In this document: positions 46,858 through 51,871 of the stretch, piece after piece
Layout: the number at the start of each line of letters is the position of its first letter
Position numbering within the stretch: the stretch's first letter is position 1
Assembly: GCA_021738505.1 (NCBI GenBank)
Contig: JAIPBW010000016.1
Span: forward strand, 1 to 51,871
Length of the DNA stretch: 51,871 nucleotides
DNA from: Bacteroidales bacterium
Lineage (GTDB): Bacteria; Bacteroidota; Bacteroidia; Bacteroidales; PWNQ01
Direction: 5' to 3'
The notes under the pieces: generated by a model
Database searches by the model: none
What the model was told of the DNA's origin: nothing
What the model saw: the letters and a program-made list of their open reading frames with translations, nothing else
Position numbers and translations under genes: made by a program

Positions 46858-48066
46858 TCATTTTTGGGTCATGGCTTTGTGACCGCGTCTTAATTCACGG
46901 TTCAGCAAAAAACATAAATCCATAAATATCAAATTCCCATTGCCGTTCCTTTCCACTGCATACACAGCTTTTTCAAATTCACCGGCAATTTTAAGAATAT
47001 TAGCATGGTTAATGACTTTATGAAACCGGTCCATAAATTCTTTTTCCGGCTGACTCATTTTGGTCATCTCGTCTGTATGATAAGACTGCAGGGTAGCTTC
47101 CCGAAACAAGCGCAATGCATAATTCAAAAAGTTCTTTTGATATTCACGCCCTTTTTGGTTCATATCAGCGACCCATTTAAACATATCTTGTGTTTTCTGA
47201 AGCTCGTGTTTTTTATGCAGTTCAAAACTCAGCCTCGTCATGGTCATAAATTGCTGTAGATTATCCTGCATCCAGGAAGTATCACCGGCAAATTTCATGG
47301 CTCTTAAATAGCTTCCTCCGGACAGCATTGCAGCTGCTTCAGCGTCTTTTTCATCCGCATGATTACGGCTGATTAACGCCTGATATATCTCATTGTCTTT
47401 TAAGCGCGGAATTTGAATGATCTGGGTACGCGAAAGTATCGTATTTAATATTTCTTCTTGTTGTTCAGCTACGAGCAGGAAAAGCGTTTTGTCCGGTGGC
47501 TCTTCCAAAGTTTTGAGAATTTTCGGCGCAGCAGAATAAAATAATTTCTCCGGCATCCAAATAATGACAACTTTATATCCTCCTTCATAGGCATGCAGGC
47601 TGACTTTATGAATGATCTCATTGCAATCATCCGCACTAATCAGGGTTTGCTTTCCTTTCAGGTTATACTTGCTATGTAGCTCATTGAGCCCGAAATACCC
47701 TTCATTTTCTTTTATCAGCTCACGCCAGGGTTTGTAAATCAGCTCACCGGCATTTTTATCTTTCTTGGCTTTTCGCAATTCTGCCGGTAATGGAAAGATA
47801 AAATGCAAGTCAGGATGCGAAAGGTTTTGTATCTTTTTGCAGGAAGCACATTCGCCACAGGAATCGCTGTTAAACCCATATTCTTCTTCATTCAGTTCTA
47901 CTCTGTGTTGACAGTTGATGTACTGGGAATAGGCCAAAGCCAGAGCCATGTTTCCGGTTCCTTCCGGACCTAAAAACATCTGAGCATGGCTGATCCTGTT
48001 TTCTTCTACTGTATTAATCAGCCGCTGAATTATTTCGTTTTGCCCGATAACCTCTCTGAAAAGCAT
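46858..48066 (-). CDS. holB: DNA polymerase III subunit delta' (clamp loader)
   Basis: A 402-residue AAA+ clamp-loader subunit. The P-loop region is degenerate (LGPEGTGNMALALAY, lacking GKS/T), as expected for delta', which does not bind ATP. A four-cysteine zinc module is present (C53, CGECASC about 70-76). Later the SRTQIIQIPRL sequence is the SRC/arginine-finger-type region (about 222-232, SRTQ). C-terminal residues 270-402 are the collar domain. It follows lepA by 50 bases on the same strand. Confidence 0.88.
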   Translation of the reverse strand: MLFREVIGQNEIIQRLINTVEENRISHAQMFLGPEGTGNMALALAYSQYINCQHRVELNEEEYGFNSDSCGECASCKKIQNLSHPDLHFIFPLPAELRKAKKDKNAGELIYKPWRELIKENEGYFGLNELHSKYNLKGKQTLISADDCNEIIHKVSLHAYEGGYKVVIIWMPEKLFYSAAPKILKTLEEPPDKTLFLLVAEQQEEILNTILSRTQIIQIPRLKDNEIYQALISRNHADEKDAEAAAMLSGGSYLRAMKFAGDTSWMQDNLQQFMTMTRLSFELHKKHELQKTQDMFKWVADMNQKGREYQKNFLNYALRLFREATLQSYHTDEMTKMSQPEKEFMDRFHKVINHANILKIAGEFEKAVYAVERNGNGNLIFMDLCFLLNRELRRGHKAMTQK

Positions 48067-48116
48067 GGTGTTTATTTTCCTTATTATACTAATAATTGCT
48101 TATCTGCATAGCCAAA

Positions 48117-49907
48117 TCAGTCCATCTTCAGCACTTCCATAAAAGCTTTTTGTGGGATTTCCACATTTCCTACCTGCCGCATCTTTTTCTTACCTTTCTT
48201 CTGTTTCTCCAGCAACTTGCGCTTTCTGGTGACATCACCGCCATAGCATTTGGCAGTTACATCTTTTCTTAAAGCCTTGACGGTTTCGCGGGCAATAATT
48301 TTATTCCCTATTGCAGCCTGTATGGCGATATCAAACTGTTGTCTCGGTATTAACTCTTTCAATTTCTGACACATTTTCCGGCCTATGGTGTAAGCGTTGT
48401 CAAAATGAGTAAGTGTTGACAAAGCATCCACTTGCTCGCCGTTGATCAGGATATCCAGCCGGACAAGGCGTGCTTCCTGATATCCTTTAGTATAATAATC
48501 CAGGGATGCATATCCCCGTGACAAACTTTTCAGCTTATCGTAAAAATCAAATACAACCTCACTTAAAGGCATGTCAAATGTCAACTCCACACGGTCAGCT
48601 GTCAGATAAACCTGATTTTTCAGCGCTCCGCGCTTGTCAATACAAAGCTTCATAATCTGACCTACCGTGGCCTCGCGGGTAATGATCTGCGCATGAATAA
48701 TGGGTTCTTCGATATGCCCGATTTCTGTTGGTTCAGGTAACCCTGACGGATTATGAACTTCCAGCATCTCATCATCAGTGGTATACACATGATAAGAAAC
48801 ATTAGGGACTGTCGTGATAACAGCCATATCAAACTCGCGGTCGAGACGTTCCTGAACGATTTCCATGTGCAGCATTCCCAAAAAGCCGCAACGAAACCCG
48901 AAGCCAAGCGCCATAGAAGACTCAGGCTCGAAAGTTAAGGATGCGTCGTTGAGCTGCAATTTCTCAAGCGAATTTCTCAGCTCTTCATAATCATCAGTAT
49001 CAACGGGATATACACCGGCAAAAACCATCGGCTTGGACTCTTCAAACCCGGAAACAATATCCTGACAAGGATTCTCTACATGGGTAACCGTATCTCCGAC
49101 TTTAATATCTTTCGAACTTTTTATTCCTGAGATAAGATACCCGACATCTCCGGCTTCGAGGCTTTTCTTGGGTTTCTGTTTCAGTTGGAGGATCCCGATC
49201 TCTTCAGCATCATACGTCTTTTCCGAATTAACAAATTTCAACTTCTCTCCGGGTTGAAGGACCCCGGCATAAATACGGATATAAACAATAACTCCGCGAT
49301 AGGAATTATACACCGAGTCAAACACCATGGCCTGCAAGGGCTTATCACGGTCTCCGCCCGGATCGGGAATGCGATCAATGATAGCATCAAAAAGCTCCTG
49401 TGTCCCCTTGCCGGTTTTAGCACTGGCTTCAATAATATCCTCCGGTTCGCAGCCAATAAGGTCTACAATCTGGTCTTTTACTTCATCCGGCTGTGCTGCA
49501 TCAAGGTCCATTTTATTGAGCACCGGAATAATCTCCAGGTCATGCTCTATGGCCATGTATAGGTTAGCAATCGTTTGGGCTTGTATCCCCTGGGTAGCAT
49601 CCACGACCAACAAAGCTCCCTCGGATGCAGCAATGCTTCGGGAAACCTCATAGGAAAAGTCCACATGACCGGGCGTATCTATAAGGTTCAACCGGTATTT
49701 TTGCCCATCCGTATGCTTATAATCCATCTGTATAGCATGACTTTTAATTGTAATGCCGCGCTCCCGCTCCAGATCCATGTCATCCAACATTTGATTCTGA
49801 AACTCCCGCTCCGAAATAGTTCCGGTATGCTGTAGCATACGATCAGCTAAAGTACTCTTCCCGTGATCGATATGGGCTATGATAACAAAATTCCTCAGGT
49901 TCTTCAT
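48117..49907 (-). CDS. lepA: elongation factor 4 (LepA)
   Basis: Ribosome-bound translational GTPase that promotes back-translocation or initiation under stress. It has 596 residues. The G1 motif is AHIDHGKST (about 10-18), G3 DTPGHVDF, G4 NKMD, G5 [13 protein letters not shown] (SAKTGKG). Domains II, III and V follow, with the unique C-terminal domain ending in [15 protein letters not shown]. All are complete. A long gap upstream (49908-50099) holds no promoter I trust. Confidence 0.97.
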   Translation of the reverse strand: MKNLRNFVIIAHIDHGKSTLADRMLQHTGTISEREFQNQMLDDMDLERERGITIKSHAIQMDYKHTDGQKYRLNLIDTPGHVDFSYEVSRSIAASEGALLVVDATQGIQAQTIANLYMAIEHDLEIIPVLNKMDLDAAQPDEVKDQIVDLIGCEPEDIIEASAKTGKGTQELFDAIIDRIPDPGGDRDKPLQAMVFDSVYNSYRGVIVYIRIYAGVLQPGEKLKFVNSEKTYDAEEIGILQLKQKPKKSLEAGDVGYLISGIKSSKDIKVGDTVTHVENPCQDIVSGFEESKPMVFAGVYPVDTDDYEELRNSLEKLQLNDASLTFEPESSMALGFGFRCGFLGMLHMEIVQERLDREFDMAVITTVPNVSYHVYTTDDEMLEVHNPSGLPEPTEIGHIEEPIIHAQIITREATVGQIMKLCIDKRGALKNQVYLTADRVELTFDMPLSEVVFDFYDKLKSLSRGYASLDYYTKGYQEARLVRLDILINGEQVDALSTLTHFDNAYTIGRKMCQKLKELIPRQQFDIAIQAAIGNKIIARETVKALRKDVTAKCYGGDVTRKRKLLEKQKKGKKKMRQVGNVEIPQKAFMEVLKMD

Positions 49908-50099
49908 TGTAATTTAATAAAATACGATAATTTAACGTGTGCAGTTTCTATTTGTTTCTCCATTGGGCATTTATCCGTAAATTCCAACGGAAATAGTTGT
50001 ACCGGAGAACTTACTGCTATTTTTAGTAACCTCCGGATTATTGAACTTTCTTGAAAACGGGCCGTGGTCTCCCGGCAAGCAGAAAGATCATAAAACCAA

Positions 50100-50717
50100 C
50101 TAAATTTTATATCCTGCGTCTTTCAGATATTGCTTCAGCAGTTTATCCACATATTTTCCAAAGATGTCAAATTCAATATTAACAACAGTTCCATTTTTGA
50201 AGTTATGGAAATTCGTCACATCATAAGTAAATGGAATGATAGCTACTGAAAATTCATTCGGGCGCGAGTCCACGACTGTAAGACTCACTCCGTTAACAGA
50301 TATAGAGCCTTTTTCCACCGTAATATTGTTTTCATCCGGATCATATTTAAACCAGAACTTCCAGCTACCTTCGGTTTCTTCAACGCCGGTACACACAGCA
50401 GTCTGGTCTACGTGGCCCTGTACGATATGTCCATCAAAGCGGGCCTCCATGGGCATACTGCGCTCCAGATTCACCTCGTAGCCTATTTTCCATTCACTCA
50501 GGTTAGTCTTATCCAGAGTTTCCTGCACCGCCGTCACCACATATTGTTTCTTTGCTTTATCCACATCCGTAATTGTCAGACAAACACCGTCATGAGCCAT
50601 GCTTTGGTCTACTTTTAATTCATCACCAAAAGAGACTTCTATTGTAAAGTTGATGTTGCCACGATCGCGCTCAACATTGACAACCTTTCCCGTTTTTTCA
50701 ACTATTCCTGTAAACAT
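50100..50717 (-). CDS. ribE: riboflavin synthase alpha subunit
   Basis: Dismutates two 6,7-dimethyl-8-ribityllumazine molecules to riboflavin. It has 205 residues with two repeated lumazine-binding domains: MFTGIVEKTGKV at the start with LERSMPMEARFDGHIVQGHVD at the junction (in parts, MEARFDGHIVQGHVD), and KGSISVNGVSLTVVD with IPFTYDVTNFHN in the second half. It is the only riboflavin gene seen. A TATCTTTG -7 box (50748-50741, minus strand) has no clear -33 partner. No FMN riboswitch was recognised. Confidence 0.95.
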   Translation of the reverse strand: MFTGIVEKTGKVVNVERDRGNINFTIEVSFGDELKVDQSMAHDGVCLTITDVDKAKKQYVVTAVQETLDKTNLSEWKIGYEVNLERSMPMEARFDGHIVQGHVDQTAVCTGVEETEGSWKFWFKYDPDENNITVEKGSISVNGVSLTVVDSRPNEFSVAIIPFTYDVTNFHNFKNGTVVNIEFDIFGKYVDKLLKQYLKDAGYKI

Positions 50718-51555
50718 ATTCTTCGTTTTTCAAGTTTTTGCAAAGATAAGAAAATGAGGGGAAGAGAAATAAGGAAATGAGGAAAAGAAAATTTGCTTTT
50801 CATTTCTGCCCCCGGCCTGAAGACCGGGGCAAGTAGGGCCGGGCAATTAGGGCAATTGGGGCTCTTTTTATTGCTCTGCCCCTTTATTGCTCTGTCCTTT
50901 AGGGCAGAGATTATCATGATTTATTCCCCTGAAAAAATTTCAGGGCTTTAGCCCTTTAACTACTTCATCTTTCTCGAAGCCATGTTTTTTCTATAAACTT
51001 ATCAATTTCCTTTTGGAGAGATCATTTAAGAATGTCTCTCCTACTGTTTCACTTACCTTATCGCATAAAGCAAGTGATATACATCGGTTGAAATGGCAAA
51101 ACACATAGCCTGCCAACCGAAATTTGAAAACTGAACTTTTTTTAGTTATAAATAAAAATAAGATTTGGCCTTCCTTGTATTACTGATTCCATGCATGATT
51201 AAAAATTTGATTGTTCTAATTTCATCCTGTGAACGACAATTTTCAACCTCGAGATAATAAACCTGTGGCATCTTTTTTTCTAAACCCAACATATACAAAG
51301 CTCATTATCTGGACTTTGCAATTTATTCTTATACTTACATAAACAATACGAGGGTTTCAGAAAAAGATAAAAAAATGAGGAAAAAAGAATAACAAAGCAA
51401 TACATAAAAATTGTAAATCTAAATCCAATATTACTGATGTCCACAATTCGTCTCGATTTTTATGAAGAGGTGTCCTTGATTTGTCCACGCAAAAAAGAGT
51501 ATGATTTTGAGATAAGTAATTAATTTTACTTTATTAATTCTAAAACCATATTATT
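50718..51555. other. 838-base gene-free stretch with short hairpins
   Basis: No gene seen; the frame of 71 codons on the minus strand at 50702-50917 is low-complexity repeat. Hairpins: CCCCGG/CCGGGG (50810-50815 with 50824-50829), CCCTGAAA/TTTCAGGG (50927-50934 with 50938-50945, three-base loop), partly overlapping AGGGCT/AGCCCT (942-947 with 950-955 of 50 kb). Two imperfect copies of ATTGCTCTGCCCCTTT-like units lie at 50870-50900. The rest to 51555 is A/T-rich with no marked structure. Confidence 0.5.
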
Positions 51556-51864
51556 ATGAGAAAAATTATACGCGAATATCCAAGAAAAAAAACAGTATTA
51601 TTTATTAGTGTACTGATAACATTAATTATTGGAACCTTTCATATGGGATATAGTCAAAAGGTTAATTCACTTAAGGCTTTAACTGTGGCTAATAATTTTT
51701 TCAATCTTTACCATTCAGATTTTAATGCCAATAATGGGATTGTTCAAAAAACTGTGTCAACTTCCTTGCTGAGCATGCATCGCCCGGAAGCCTTAGGCTG
51801 GAGGGCGATGCATGCTGCTGTGTTATATGTATTGCTGATATCTTTCACCATAATGAATGACTAG
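51556..51864 (+). pseudogene. secreted-protein N-terminus, apparently broken
   Basis: A 102-codon frame with a signal-anchor (residues about 13-32, then GYSQ) and a short mature part (VNSLKALTVANNFFNLY) that loosely recalls the propeptide of C10/streptopain-type proteases, but the match is too short to be sure. The frame runs through a perfect 14-bp hairpin (51772-51785 with 51803-51816) and ends at a TAG after 20 hydrophobic residues unlike the start. I suspect an insertion or a truncated gene, but the window ends here, so a complete exported small protein cannot be ruled out. Confidence 0.4.
51772..51816. repeat. perfect 14-bp inverted repeat
   Basis: Arms AGCATGCATCGCCC (51772-51785) and its exact complement (51803-51816), with a 17-base loop that itself has a 5-bp stem (AGCCT/AGGCT). 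It lies inside an open frame near the window end, so it may be the terminal structure of a mobile element. Confidence 0.65.
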
Positions 51865-51871
51865 TTCCCTT

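Noticed and set aside
46858..48066. Missing P-loop lysine in holB as a defect
   Set aside because: The delta' subunit of the clamp loader normally lacks a working ATP site, so this is expected.
50702..50917. 71-codon minus-strand frame upstream of riboflavin synthase
   Set aside because: Built from short tandem and palindromic sequence; no signal of a protein family.

Overview
The window is chromosomal DNA from a member of the Bacteroidota, most likely class Bacteroidia. The evidence is a secreted nuclease with a type IX secretion (T9SS) C-terminal sorting domain, several promoters of the Bacteroidota type (TTG or TTTG, about 19-22 bases, then TAnnTTTG), weak Shine-Dalgarno sequences, and a housekeeping gene order (M23 peptidase/alaS, MoxR/SurA-type chaperones/guaB) usual for that phylum. 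No rRNA, tRNA or CRISPR array was recognised.

Region 1 (1-16.7 kb) is mostly housekeeping: an OmpA-type lipoprotein, exonuclease III with a T9SS-sorted nuclease, an M23 peptidase, alanyl-tRNA synthetase, a Na+/Ca2+-type exchanger, a CarH/LitR-like MerR regulator with a B12-binding domain followed by an ECF sigma factor, an atypical SDR protein, MnmA, a flavin-binding PNPOx-like protein, a membrane methyltransferase-like protein and dihydrolipoyl dehydrogenase.

Region 2 (about 17.0-25.8 kb) is the most interesting part: a compact lasso-peptide-type RiPP gene cluster. It encodes two HPr-kinase-like proteins (one lacking key residues), a PAPS-type sulfotransferase, a PqqD-like recognition element (B1), a transglutaminase-like leader peptidase (B2), an asparagine-synthetase-like cyclase (C), a 51-residue precursor gene at 22420-22575 shorter than usual ORF cut-offs, an ABC exporter (D) and a nucleotidyltransferase. 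The precursor has the W/YxxPxL leader signature, a Thr at the -2 position and a C-terminal Ser, as in the paeninodin-type phosphorylated lasso peptides. Its acceptor spacing is not that of a known 7-9 residue ring, and it carries its own promoter.

Region 3 (25.8-33 kb) holds an isolated rfbC, a repeat-rich gap, a lytic transglycosylase, UvrA, a LOG-family protein and an outer-membrane beta-barrel protein. Region 4 (33-50.7 kb, all minus strand) holds a long-chain acyl-CoA synthetase, a MoxR ATPase, three SurA/PpiD-like periplasmic folding factors, GuaB, an alpha/beta hydrolase, small membrane and zinc-ribbon proteins, an ABC-F ATPase, DNA polymerase III delta', LepA and riboflavin synthase. 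The window ends in an 838-base gene-free stretch and a secreted-protein start broken near a 14-bp perfect hairpin.

A family of short palindromic elements (ends AGTGTTTGTCCATAATGTC) recurs in the first 27 kb and repeatedly begins exactly at, or within a few bases of, a stop codon. In five genes the element end itself helps to form the stop codon.
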